DNA of 64,000 bases from Typhlomys cinereus. Taxonomy: Eukaryota > Chordata > Mammalia > Rodentia > Platacanthomyidae. Position numbers and translations under genes: made by a program. Each line of letters opens with the position of its first letter. The first letter of the stretch is position 1. The notes beneath the pieces are model-generated. The model ran no database searches, had not been told where the DNA came from, and worked only from the letters and a program-made list of their open reading frames with translations. This document shows positions 11,578 to 22,639 of this stretch, piece after piece. The stretch lies in NCBI GenBank assembly GCA_023101885.1, contig JALPQD010000005.1:2313020-2377019 (forward strand), given 5' to 3'.

Positions 11578-12462
11578 AAGAGATTTCATAATAATGTATC
11601 CCAAGTGGAACCAATTCCAGACCCAGCAGTCTGGTTCCAAGCTCCTATGTTTCCCTCTGTGTTAAGTTCATAGCTGTCTCCCATAGGTGTTTTCTCTTCT
11701 ATGACCAAAACCAGGTGTACATATATACACACACACTCACATACTACTGTCTCCTAAAGACCTCCCAAGGATTTTCCTTTTGTGTTTTAACAGCTTTATT
11801 GAAATATATGTATGAAATTCATTCATTGTAAGTGTGAAGTTTAAATTAATCAGTTGTATAATCATATTTATCATAATAATCTAATTTTAGAACACTTTCC
11901 ACACTAAAAGTTTCTCCTAACCCTATACAGTTAATCCCTAATTAACTGTTCCACTGATGTATTCTTTTTCTACAATTTTGCCATTTCTAGAGATGTCATA
12001 TAAATAAAATCATGTAAGCATCTTTGTTGTGGTTTTCTACCTTGTGACCTGATGCTCATTCATATTTTCGCATAAAGGTTGTTGGTTCCTTTATTATTAT
12101 TGAAAAATAATTCATTGTGTGGATATACCACATTTTGTTTACCTATCTACCAGCTGATATTTAGATTATCTACAACTTAGGCTATTATTTGCTGTGGCTA
12201 CCAACTTTTGCCTATTAGTATCTGTACAGTTAAATGCCTCTATTCCTCAACAGTAGATCCTTAGGAGTGAATTTTTGGGTCATATGCTAATTATATGTTT
12301 AACATTTTAAGAAATTACCAAACTGCTATTCTAAATCATCTATACTATTTTATATTACTATCTTCTTCAAAATCATTGCCAAAACTTTTATATGTAGGTC
12401 TTTTGTCATAGACATTCTACAGTTGGATTTAGTGGTTTGTGCTAGTTTTTCTAATTAAGTAC

Positions 12463-12640
12463 ATTGTGCATGTTTTTGTGTGGTTGGATGTGTATACATA
12501 AGCCATTGTGTGAGGTCAGAGAACAACTTTCAGGAATCAGTTCTTTCCTTCCATTTTTGAGCTTACAGGAATTGAACTTAGGCTGTCAGGCCTATATAAC
12601 AAAGTACTTTTGCCCATTGAGACATCTCACAAGTCATAGT
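12463..12640 (-). repeat. B2/B3-like SINE inside the L1
   Basis: 'gtgtgaggtcagagaacaac', 'ttcaggaatcagttctttcc', 'gaattgaacttaggctgtca' and 'gcccattgagacatctcac' are the complement of a tRNA-derived B3-type SINE. It splits the L1 between the 'catatg' and 'tttgcatttcccc' blocks. Confidence 0.7.
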
Positions 12641-12738
12641 TTAAATTTGCATTTCCCCAAGGAATAACATGTTGAACATGTTTTCAGATCATCAGTCTGC
12701 TTTGATGAGCTGTCTCACTAATTTATCTTCTTGTTGAG

Positions 12739-12756
12739 TTATTAGAAGGCTTTATG

Positions 12757-12757
<1 letters not shown>
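12739..12757 (+). repeat. Target-site duplication, left copy (nested L1)
   Basis: TTATTAGAAGGCTTTATGT pairs with TTATTAGAATTCTTTGTAT at 12925-12943: 15 of 19 positions agree, in the middle of the older L1. Confidence 0.6.
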
Positions 12758-12787
<30 letters not shown>

Positions 12788-12924
12788 ATGCACACACATA
12801 TAATTTAAGATCCGGTTTGCCTTTTGAGAGAAAACATGTGTATGCCCGAGTTTGTTTTATTTTGCTCAGCATAATAACTTCCAGATCCATCCATTTACCT
12901 GAAAATGTCATCGTTTCATTTTTC
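12758..12924 (-). repeat. L1 3'-end fragment nested in the older L1
   Basis: A TG run (the converted tail) is followed by 'ttttgagagaaaacatgtgt' and 'attttgctcagcataataac', then 'ttccagatccatccatttac'. This is the complement of the end of L1 ORF2 and its 3' region. It duplicates sequence already passed in the host L1 and is bracketed by a target duplication. Confidence 0.7.
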
Positions 12925-12943
12925 TTATTAGAATTCTTTGTAT
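12925..12943 (+). repeat. Target-site duplication, right copy
   Basis: Partner of 12739-12757. The host L1 resumes from here. Confidence 0.6.
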
Positions 12944-13554
12944 ACTTGGCCATAACTCCCTTATCAAGGTGATTTATTTCTTCATTTCTTATCTCATTCC
13001 AAAAAAATCAAAGTTTTTGATTTTGATAAAGTAGAATTTATTAACATTTTTCATTAAAAGACCATGTTATAGAAATCATGTCTAAGAAATTTTTTCCTAA
13101 TCCATAGTCACAAAGGCATTCTTTTACATTTTCTTTAGGGTTTTATGGTTTTTTTCTTTTTTAAGATATTCTATTGAGTTTTAAAATGGTTTTAAATCAG
13201 ATTTAGGCCCATGGATCATTTTTAATTTGTTCACATGACTGACATGAGATGAAACTATGATCATTTATTGAAAAGATTATTATATTACCTTATCACCTTT
13301 TTCCAAAATTAGTTGACATAAGTGCAAGGATTTGTTTCCAGAGTCTGTTCTGTTTTCACTAATTTATCAAATACCTATTGTTCAGTCAGAAATCACAATG
13401 TCCTGGTTAGTGTAACTTTATTAAAAATCCTCCAAACTTATTTTTCAAAATTGCTTGCTAGATCCTTTGTATGTTCATAGGATCAGCTTATAAAATATCA
13501 GCTTAAAATAAATAAGTCTTCTGAGGTTTTACTATGATTTTTTTGGACTTTTAA

Positions 13555-13765
13555 AAAAATTTTCTGTGTTACTAGGTATTGAATCTACAGTCTTTTATAT
13601 GCTAGGCAAGTGCTTTGCCACTGATGCATAACCAAGCTGAATTCCTGGCCTTTATTTTTACTCTGATTTTCTGTTTGTTTGCTTCTTGAGAGGAGCTGAC
13701 CTTGAACTTGTAAACCTTCCTGTTTCTACCTGCCAAGTCCCTGGAATTACCTGCCTCTCCACTAG
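13555..13765 (-). repeat. ID-B1 composite SINE
   Basis: 'gctaggcaagtgctttgcca' followed by 'ctgatgcataaccaagctga' is the complement of an ID head. It continues with a B1-like body, 'gagaggagctgaccttgaac', 'ctgccaagtccctggaatta'. Inserted in the old L1. Confidence 0.65.
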
Positions 13766-14231
13766 ACCTGGAGCTATCTTGATTTACTTTTCCAAATCTT
13801 CATTTGAAATGTATCCTGTGCCCTGCTAAACTTGCTTATTGGTTCTAGTAGATTTTTGTAGATTCCTTGGGCTCCTCTACACATCAGACCACAGTACCTG
13901 AAAATAAGGAGTTTTACTGTGTGCCCACTAATTGGCATGTCTTTAATGACTTTTTCTAGCTCTAGCGCACTGGTTAGGATCGCCTGTACAGCAATGAGTA
14001 GAAGTGGCAAGAGCAAAAATTCTTGTCCCTTTGATAGCTCCTGGATGCTGTCTTCTCCAAAGGAATCCTGACTTCTCTTCCAGAAAGGGCAGAGATGCTG
14101 TTCTACTTCAGGCAGGTCACCCTGGCTTCTTGTCTAAAAGACACGAAGATCCTGTTTCTCATAAACAATGGACGACACCCAAATTCATTTCTCATGAGCA
14201 ACTGCATTTTCTCAACATCAGTGTTTTAAAC

Positions 14232-14257
14232 TTTATTTTATGCGCACGCATGCATGC

Positions 14258-14323
<66 letters not shown>

Positions 14324-14588
14324 AACAGAAAGAGAGAGACAGACAGACAGACAGAGAGCACTGTGTGTCCCTGTGGAAGACCAAGGGTGACTTTGAGGAA
14401 TTATCCTGGATTATTTCTACCTCCTTTTTGCTTTGTTCTGGGACTTTCCAGGCTCTGCCCACCAGGCCAGAAATGTGGGCCACCACTCTGTCTGCCTGGC
14501 ATTTTTATATGGGACTTGAGATCCAAACTGAGACCCTTCTACTTATGAGACAGAGTCTTAACCCCTGAACCATCTCTCCAGCTCACCG
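14232..14588 (-). repeat. Dip-like SINE with TG/GA/CAGA tail
   Basis: A compound tail of TG, GA and CAGA repeats leads into 'gagcactgtgtgtccctgtg', 'accaagggtgactttgagga' and 'aacccctgaaccatctctcc'. Similar flanks (TCAGTGTTTTAAAC at 14218 and TTAGTGTTTTAGAAC at 14589) look like a diverged target duplication. Older subfamily. Confidence 0.8.
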
Positions 14589-14689
14589 TTAGTGTTTTAG
14601 AACCTCACAGAAGTATCTATTTTGTTGACTGCTTTCTATGAGGGTTCAGTGAATGAGAACCCAAAGATCTTTTTTTGCATATGCGTCTG

Positions 14690-14708
14690 TGTTTGAGTGC
14701 AGGAGAGG

Positions 14709-14752
<44 letters not shown>

Positions 14753-14927
14753 ACGTCTACCTCCATATTGCTTTACTCTGGGGTTTCCCAGCCTTACAGG
14801 GCTGGAAGTGCTGGCTGCTGCCACTTCCACTGGATATTTTTTATGTGGGATATGGGGAAATCTAAATCTAGTTTCTTTTCCTTTTAAAATAAAAGCTTTA
14901 ATCCCTCGGCCATCTCCCCAGCCCTAA
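14690..14927 (-). repeat. Dip-like SINE, diverged
   Basis: A TG tail at 14710-14750 is followed by 'ttgctttactctggggtttc', 'gggctggaagtgctggctgc' and 'taatccctcggccatctccc'. The block between tail and body is missing, so this is an internally shortened copy. Confidence 0.75.
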
Positions 14928-16654
14928 AGATCTTTCTGAACCCAAAAGGCACTAGGATAAATATCAGGAAAGGCACTGAGAGGTCCTGCATCCAGCTCTT
15001 CTCTGTCCAGCTGCTGTTTCTCTCTTCCCTTTTCTCTCTTCCCTCCCACGCTCTCCCCAGCACCTGCTGAATTCTAAACAGGCGGACCCCTCTAAAGCCT
15101 CTAAGCCCACCATGCTCAGCTGAGGATCTTTGGTTTTGCTATTCCTTCCCTCTCAGAATGCCCTCCCTCTTTCTATGGCTTGTTCATATCCTGCCTGTCT
15201 GTCAGCGCCTAACATCCCTCTGTACCCCTGTCGCCACAGCTGTATTCTGCCACCCGACAGAACACACAAGCACAGCAGGTTGTTGCTTTGCAGAGAGACC
15301 TGTCCCTGTTCACGTCTGTCTGTCTGATCCACATCCCTGGCTGACCGCACTGATGAGAAACCCAGTATCAGCCAATCAGAAGGTTCTCGTAGTAGCTGAG
15401 CGATGGGTCCTCGTTCCTTAAAACTTACCCACTATTTCTCAAAGCTCATTGGTTGGGTAACCAAAGCCAGATTCATCAGCCATGCTGAGCACCGGGCGGA
15501 CTCCCAAATTGACTCTGGGCGTGCTCTAGAGCACCATGCACCGGCTATGCCTGGCAATAAGCAACCAGCGAGTGGCTGAAGCCCGCGCTGCCAGGCGCTG
15601 AGGTGCAGATACCGTTGACAGATGCATCTGGGGGCACGTGCAACGCTAGATTTAGAGGTGCCCCTCCACACCCCATCCAGTCCCCGAGGCTCTAGGCAAC
15701 CCCATCTACATCCCAGCGCCTAGGACTATCTCCAGCCTTCCTCTCGCTTCCCGAAGTGCGTGCCTGCTTGGCTGCGGACCGCTGTTTCCATCTCGCCCAG
15801 GGCTGTGAATGGCTTTCCTGCGGCCCATTGAAGCCAGCCTGGCGCGGATCCCTCATTCTCCTTTGTCAAGGAGGCAAAGACATGCTTGTTCACCAGGCTT
15901 TGAGCCTGGCAGGAGGCAGCCCTTTCCTGCCCTTTCCTTTCTTGCTCGGAAGCCCCGATTGTGCCTGTCTCTTGACCCTGCTCGGAAGTGGGAAGAAAAT
16001 CTGCTTGGGGCTCAGATCCCGGGTGTTCAACTTCCTATTCCCACCTTTCCCTTCCATCCGCGTGGGGCCCGCTCCAGCTGGGCAGAATGCACTGGAACAA
16101 TTTGCCACCAGCAACTCTTGGCTTGTACCACAATGACCAGAAATAACACAGGTTCCACCACTCCGTGTGTCGGGGTGTTGCCCTCAGACCCCAGGACAGG
16201 ATGTGGCTTGCTTCTGCAGACCTGTTTGAGGATGGTACCCACGAGTCCTTGACACATAGAAGCATTTCTTTCCCATTTAAAAAACCGGATGTGCTGGTGG
16301 GAGGCGCTGGTGGGGGGCGCTGGTGGGGCACTTTCCTGCCTGCCTCAGGGCTTCTCCAACTCTCAGCCACCGGTACTTGGCAACCTCCTGGTCCACTTCC
16401 GCTAACCCTCCTGGGTTTCTTCCTGCAAAACAGCAGCGCTGCACTTTGACATGAAAGCTTCTTTTCTAATCTCAGCTTCAGAATCCCGGGTTCTGCTTTG
16501 CACCCCTTTATCCCAAGGAGAAGTTTGATGAAATGGCAGGCGAAGCTTTCTGAAGAGGATCAAATGTAATGCAAATCTTTCCTTGAGGTGCCTCATGTAA
16601 ATGATGTGCCCTGATGTCTGTAACTAATTATTACATATTAATTACATGGTAGTA
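14928..16654. other. GC-rich single-copy DNA, no gene seen
   Basis: CpG is scattered through 15480-16380 without reaching a clear island. 15130-15240 may be a faint L2 remnant. Frames of 126 and 147 codons overlap each other and opposing frames. 16291-16330 holds three short tandem units around GCGCTGGTGGGG. The AT-rich end (16600-16655) has clustered TAATTA motifs. Confidence 0.4.
16291..16330 (+). repeat. Short tandem repeat, about 13 bp by 3
   Basis: Three consecutive units built on GCTGGTGGG with G-rich spacers. It is too short to be a minisatellite, but G-rich enough for a G-quadruplex on the plus strand. Confidence 0.7.
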
Positions 16655-16795
16655 ACTATTTTAGCTAGTCATGGTGATATATGTTTATAATCTTGGGAGG
16701 ATGAGGCAAAAGACCCACTGCAAGTTTCAGGCCAGCCTGGGCTAGCATAGCAAGATCGTGCCTCAAAAGGAAACAAAAATAGATAAGTAAAAACA
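16655..16795 (+). repeat. B1-like SINE, diverged
   Basis: 'agctagtcatggtgatatat', 'ataatcttgggaggatgagg' and 'ggccagcctgggctagcata' followed by 'caagatcgtgcctcaaaagg' reproduce the B1 order with many changes. Confidence 0.7.
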
Positions 16796-16825
16796 ACTTT
16801 AAAAACTAAGTAAAGCTTGGGCTAG

Positions 16826-16925
16826 GGGGTGGGGAGTGCAGCTCACTGGCAGATCACTTAGTTCTAGAGCTGCCATGCTCATGGGCCTGGGCTCAGTCTC
16901 CAGCACCAAGCCCCCTCCAAACAAA
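16826..16925 (+). repeat. ID-like SINE
   Basis: 'ggggtggggagtgcagctca', 'ctggcagatcacttagttct' and 'gggcctgggctcagtctcca' match an ID element in order. Directly after the B1, giving a B1 then ID arrangement. Confidence 0.5.
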
Positions 16926-17769
16926 ACAACACACAAACCGAGTGACGTAGCGTAACCTTTGAGAGTCACTAACAGATCCTTGTTCTTGAAGGCACAGTCC
17001 CCAAGCAAATAGCTCAGCTTCACCCTGGAGCTCAAAGCTGTTGAACTGCAAGCCCCATGCAGACCTACTGAAAGAGAGTTTACATTTTACAACATCCCTT
17101 AGGTGGTGGGCACACTTCAGTGCCTGCCTTGGGACATGGGTTAAGCTAGGGCAGCCTGAATCTGTGGTCCCCCTCGCTGCCAGGAAGACGGGAGGCAAAG
17201 GAAGGTACCAAAAGAAGGAGACAAAGATTGGATAGTCACAACTCTGAGTCCTCCCCAAACTCTAAGTTGAGGTCCTACATTTCCATCCCTACTTTTCATG
17301 AGAGGCAACTAGTTAACTGATAACTGAATGATATATCTTGATTGCTATGTTTACTATCATTATCAGGCTGCGGAAAGTGGGGTACAAGTATATTTGAGGG
17401 ACACAGGGAGTTTTAATAGGGTAGCTGCCTATGACTTAATTCCATGCTCACCCACCCACCCACCAGCCTGTGCAGAGGCCGTCCGCAAATCTTTCCTACA
17501 GTAAACTTTAGTGTCTCGAAATATTCTCGTCCTATATTCATTCTGTTTCTGCTTTTCTAGTTCTCAACATGCTGCCTTTTCATCCCGTTCCAGACTTTCA
17601 GCTGCTTTCCCATGGGAGGTTTCCCAGTCTCCAATCTGATTCTTTCATTAACCTTCAAAGCTTCAGCAGATAATTCTTTTAACACCTTCTGTTACCCTGG
17701 GAAACGCGGAGGATTCAAAGTACATGTAGGACACGATCCAGGCCTCAAAGGGTCCAGGCCTTTCAGGGG
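16926..17769. other. Single-copy DNA, no gene seen
   Basis: Includes a short CCCA run (17450-17463). No coding or repeat signal recognised. Confidence 0.4.
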
Positions 17770-17965
17770 TATTCCTGGCTCACTCGATCCTCGCCATTAC
17801 ATCAGGGACTATGCTAAACGCTTCAATTAAGTAATCTCACTCGGTTTTCATAATCATAGCTCAATCGTCCCCACTTTGAGAGCGGAAGAAGCTGTGGCTC
17901 AGAGAGTTAAATAACTTCCCCTGGGCCACAGCTGGTTTAGTAGCACAGATAGGATTTAGGCCTGA
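17770..17965 (-). repeat. MIR SINE
   Basis: 'gactatgctaaacgcttcaa', 'gtaatctcactcggttttca', 'cggaagaagctgtggctcag', 'agagttaaataacttcccct' and 'gggccacagctggtttagta' follow the complement of MIR almost throughout. Confidence 0.8.
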
Positions 17966-18854
17966 GTGAGACTGCTCGAAACATCTGTTTTACTGAAGAT
18001 GGATGCTTCTAAGCTCACAAGTGGAGTTGCACAATGCACAGTCATTACTTCTGTGCATGTCTTTTTTGGGGGGGGGAGGCAGGGAAGAATGTCTATCTTG
18101 CACCGCTCTATAAGAGACTGTCTTCACCGCTATGTACACAGCGCTGTGGCCCCCAAGAACAGGTTTTGGCCCCTCACCTCCCCCACCACCAACAGCTATA
18201 GAAGGAAGGAAGATGGTCTCCAGCCATTTCTTGAGTCTCACTCTTCAGCCACAGAATATCCTCCAAGGTGAGGCTGCGCAGTGTCTCAGGCCACATAGTG
18301 CTCTTGTGTCTGGGCTCAGCCGGATCCACTTCTGCCGCTCAGAGGTGGGCAGCCACCCAGGACCCCCTCCACCTGGTCTGAATGTAAGATATGAGGAGTT
18401 AATCCAGGCTTTCTGATTTTTCCCCCTGAAGGCAATGAAAACGTTGAAGCCGTTTAAGTGGGTGGAGGCGGCTTTCCTGGCTGTGTGCTAAGCCCGCTGC
18501 CTCCCTTGGAAGGCTGATCTGCGAGTGAAATCCTGAGTCAACTCCTCTTCCGGGCTGCCTAAGGGCAGAGCTAGGGGTTCCCTTGGCCATCCGTGAAGGA
18601 ACATGGTCACAGAGGGCGACTTCAGTTTCCTGTACTGCGTAGGAGATTTTGGTGATCACATGGATATATTATGGCATTTTTTTCCTATTTTGTGAACTGG
18701 TGGGGACAAAGCATTAGGGGATAAAATCAACTGAAAACATTTGGATGAGCTAAATTAGAGTCCTTCACTCTTCTGATCTTTCAGGAAGATTCCTCAGCAC
18801 CAGGCAGGACAGGAATCCTTTGACATGCCTTCCTCATTCACCGAAGACATCTAT
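17966..18854. other. Single-copy DNA, no gene seen
   Basis: Contains a G run near 18069-18077 and a moderately GC-rich part at 18140-18560. Competing 80-100 codon frames on both strands have no domain signature. Confidence 0.4.
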
Positions 18855-19036
18855 TTGTTTTCTTATTCTGTGTGCTTCCTTCTCTTTGCTTTGCTCTGTG
18901 ATATTCCAGACTCCACCTTCCAGGGCCACAAGTACAGGCTGCCATCATTTCCACCTGTCATCTTTATGTGGGGGATCCTGGGATCCTAACTCAGGACCTT
19001 CTGCTTACGAGGCACAGGCTTAAACCCTGAGCCCCT
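18855..19036 (-). repeat. Dip-like SINE, tail lost
   Basis: 'tctttgctttgctctgtgat', 'ccttccagggccacaagtac', 'ccaggacc'-type block and 'aaaccctgagcccctatgat'. The CA tail and adjoining block are absent, so the copy is truncated at its 3' end. Confidence 0.75.
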
Positions 19037-19404
19037 ATGATGCTTTCTTATGCTCTCCAAGTGCTACCAATTTTTCAGATATTCTAAACGAGAAGTCTCA
19101 GTATTAAAGTTGGAGAAGTTGTGGTAAAAAATATGAATTTTTTTTTTGAGTCAGGACAACTTCTATACTTGGCCAAAGCAATTAGCCTGTTTCCTAACTT
19201 GTAGGTGGAAACTAACACCTCCCTCGGGGCCACATATGAGAAATTAAACACAATAATATATATATTCGGCAAATGCTTCCACCAGAAAGCACTTAGGTGT
19301 TACCAGTTGTAAGAATTCTAAAACTACAATCAGTTCAACTTCTTGGGTTCCCTAAGGTTTAAGGCTTATTCTTATAATGCCCAGTTCCATGTAGTTTTTA
19401 TCCA

Positions 19405-19607
19405 CTTTAAAAAATATGTAATTATTTATTTGAGAGAGACAGGGAGACAGCAGTTGTACGGCTTCCGTAGAGCAATGTGGTGGTCAGAAAACGACTTTCA
19501 GGAGTTGGTTCTTTCCTTTCCACATGTGGGCTCTGGAAAATTGAACTCAGGTCTCCCGGGTTTACACACGGGTGCTTTTACTTCCTGAGCCACCTCGACG
19601 GCCCTCA
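19405..19607 (-). repeat. B2/B3-like SINE
   Basis: 'gcaatgtggtggtcagaaaa', 'cgactttcaggagttggttc', 'ttgaactcaggtctcccggg' and 'cttcctgagccacctcgacg' are the complement of a B3-type tRNA-derived SINE. Confidence 0.7.
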
Positions 19608-19891
19608 TTTTTAACCTATTTTCTGATTATAGCTCCCATCTTCAGGATTATGACCACACCCCTTATCTGCACATTCGTTTCAAATATCAGAATCAAATTG
19701 AGATTTCAGTGGCTCATCTGAAGACAACAGTAGGTCATAGAACAGAGTCTCTTGCCTCATGTTATGATTTCCTGGTAATGAAGCTCTATGTCTAGGCCGT
19801 AGGGACCAGAGATGTAGGTCAAGTATAACAAGCCCAAGTATAAGAGTCCATATTCTTTTGAAAGACAGAACTTGCTTCCGTAGCTTCTATG

Positions 19892-19928
<37 letters not shown>

Positions 19929-21140
19929 AATCTAAGACATCAAATGACCTAAGACATATTCTCATGAAAAGCCTTAATGTCTACAAATCCCACCAAATCA
20001 ATTCTATTTAATCTTGTTATTTATCTCTGACCAGCACTGGAGATGCTGAAGGAGGGGGACATCATGAGTTCAGGGACAACCTGGGCTATGAAGCAGACAT
20101 TGTATTCAACCCCCTAAAATCAAAAACACCCTTCATCTGCGCACACATACATCAAAGCGCCACAAACAAACCTGTTTACATCTCTGAGTTCTTGTCAAAT
20201 CTAAAGAAGAAATTTTTCCGGAAATACACTTGCTCCTCTGTAACTATTCAAAAAATTTTAATTTCAGTAGTCAAGACATCGATACTGATCAACACTGATT
20301 TTTTTTTGATGCAGAATGATGAACAACATGGCCACCTCTGATTTTCCCTTTGAGACCCATCCCCATCTTGGCCATTCAATCTATTCACAAATCTGTTTCA
20401 AGACAGCACAACTTTGGGATTTCATCAAGATATTTCACTTAGTAAGCTGGCTGTTTTGTGGATATCATATCACATCTTTTTCCTAGTTGGATTAAGATTA
20501 TTATTAAAAATGGGCATTTTATTGGACTTGGCCTAGATAATTGCTTTCTTTTATTTCAATATTAAACTTGAAGGCCCCACCTTTAGATAGTGTGCCATAG
20601 TTAGGACAACCAAGGCCAGGTTATCACAAATAACTCTTGGGCCACAATCTTTTTGTTGACCTCCTTCGAGTGGACATAGGGATCTACACTCCTGCCATCT
20701 TGTATTGCAGACATCTGGATTCAGAGGTCACCCCAGAAGTAAAGGTGGGAACATGGACAGTTGAACAATGAATCTAAAGACCAGGCAATAATAGACATAA
20801 TTTCTTCTGTATTTTATAGGCTAGAATCATTAATTTTGGGGCCCCAACCAATTAAGGACTTCCCAGGGTGCCTGTGAAATGTCGCTGGCTCATGTGTTTT
20901 GGAAGAAATGATTGAAGTAAGACTTGGAGAACCCAAAGCGTTATCTGCAGCATTCCTTGTAGCCGTTATCTGCTCCAGGTAAACCCGGTCTATCTTAAGA
21001 GCTACCTTGTAAGTGTAGTATCTGGATAGAAGGAAAAATGGATGGCCAATAACCTAAGCTCTTACGACAAGGAAAAGAGTGAATTAGAATGAATGTGTAT
21101 TCAATTGGTTGGCTAACTAATAGAACATTCCATGAAAATT
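19608..21140. other. Single-copy DNA with a poly(A) run
   Basis: A run of 32 A (19894-19925) suggests the tail of a plus-strand retroposon, but its body (about 19780-19890) matches nothing I know. A B1-like half ('gagttcagggacaacctggg') lies at about 20028-20130. The rest shows no repeat or gene. Confidence 0.45.
19894..19925 (+). repeat. Poly(A) run, 32 bp
   Basis: Uninterrupted A homopolymer. Its length suggests recent insertion or slippage. No target duplication could be assigned. Confidence 0.9.
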
Positions 21141-21415
21141 CATGGTGGCAAGAGAGATAACTCAGGGACTAAAGCCTCTCCCTCACAAGCAAAAGGATCT
21201 AAGTTAGAATCCCAAACTCTATGTAAAAACACCAGGCAGAAATGGCAGTGGCCTGTACTATTGGCACTAGAAGGCAGAGCCTGGGAACCCCAGAACAAAG
21301 TGGTAAGAAAGTAGAGCGATTCAGGGTATTTCTCAAAGTCACCCTTGGGCCACCCTCTTCTATACACAGTTCATCCACACACCCACACACTCTCACCCAC
21401 ACATGAGAAAAAGGA
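21141..21415 (+). repeat. Dip-like SINE, old copy
   Basis: 'gagataactcagggactaaa', 'cctctccctcacaagcaaaa', 'ggcagaaatggcagtggcct' and 'agtcacccttgggccaccct', then a degraded CA tail. Older subfamily. Confidence 0.8.
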
Positions 21416-21659
21416 GAATATTTCATTTTAATAATCTGTATGGGGAAATACAGAGAGAGGAAGATAGGGCGAAAAAGAAAAAAATGCTCCAAGTATCAGG
21501 CGTATGACACCCCCAATTAAGTTGTTGACCAATGAGATTTTAAAGACCCCCCCAAAATAGAATAGGCGTTTACCATTGCTCTTAGTTCCAGAAACTGATA
21601 GAAAGACACTATTACAGAAGATGCAACACTCACTCATCACAGGACATAGATAACACCAC

Positions 21660-22606
21660 CAGATGATACTGATCTGGAAACTTGCACTTTGCTGGACGCT
21701 TTTATAGTTCTAGAAAGTATGAGGCGAGTTTCAGGGGGAGAAACAACCAACGATCTTATCAATATGCGAAAGCTGCAAGCTGTACTAACAATCACCTGGC
21801 AAGAGGTGACCACCAGTGTGACAGTGGCATGAAGGTTAGAGGGGCAACCAACAGCTTTCTGACTGGATTTAAGACCCACTTTTCAGCAGGGTCACATTCC
21901 TGGTATTATAACCAGAACAAGAATCTATGAAAAGGGGAGGCAAAAAAGTCCTTGGAGGGGGGAGTACAAACCATTTAGATTAGACTATAAAGCTGTGTCA
22001 AACTGCCTTTTAAATATTTTTAATATTTCAAGTGATATAATGACACTCTTAGAATAGAGGAAAGCTCAGCACTCAACCAAGAAGCTTCGTTCTGCAATGG
22101 AAGGTGTTTTATTAAAGATAATCACAGCTGGCAAAAGTGCAGAAACTCAAGGAATGGAAGACGGTTTAGCCCTAAACAGGACATTCAAACCACTTACCCA
22201 GCCCAAGGCTCAGGAAACACTGAAGAAGAGGGAGTGGCAAGATTCTAGGCGCCCAAAGGGCATGAAGGAGTGTGGTCAGACATTATCTTCTGGATATGAA
22301 AGGTCTGTTACATCCATGAACACGCAGCAGCTATATATATTTCCATAAGATCTACATGGGATTTCTCAAGGCAGAGGACTCACATGGCTCCACATCCCCC
22401 TGAGACACTGATGAGCGTCACCCCTGATGTTGGTTGGGGGAGGTGCTTTTTCAAGGGCATTCCCACCGATTCATGCTGCCTCGAGGGCTCAGACACATGC
22501 CACTAAGGGCACCCAAATAAAGCCCAGTAGGCCACTCATATCAAAGAAAGAAAGAGAGAGAGAAAGAGAGAAAGAAAGAAAGAAAGAAAGAGAAAAAAAA
22601 GAAAAA

Positions 22607-22639
<33 letters not shown>

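Larger units (their letters stand above)
11770..14040 (-). pseudogene. Ancient L1 (L1M-type), interrupted
   Basis: The plus strand is the complement of an old L1 from its 3' part back into ORF2: 'catttctagagatgtcatat', 'tgtggatataccacattttg' and 'ggagtgaatttttgggtcat', then after 12640 'aaatttgcatttccccaagg', and near 13000-13540 'ttaattt' and 'ttgaaaagattat' blocks. The order resumes at 13830 with 'ttattggttctagtagattt' and ends with 'gagtagaagtggcaagag'. It is interrupted by a B2/B3-like SINE, a second L1 and an ID-B1 SINE. No open frame survives. Confidence 0.8.

Noticed and set aside
15756..16252. Overlapping 126 and 147 codon frames in GC-rich DNA
   Set aside because: They overlap each other and opposing frames, show no domain, and GC-rich DNA has few stop codons by chance.
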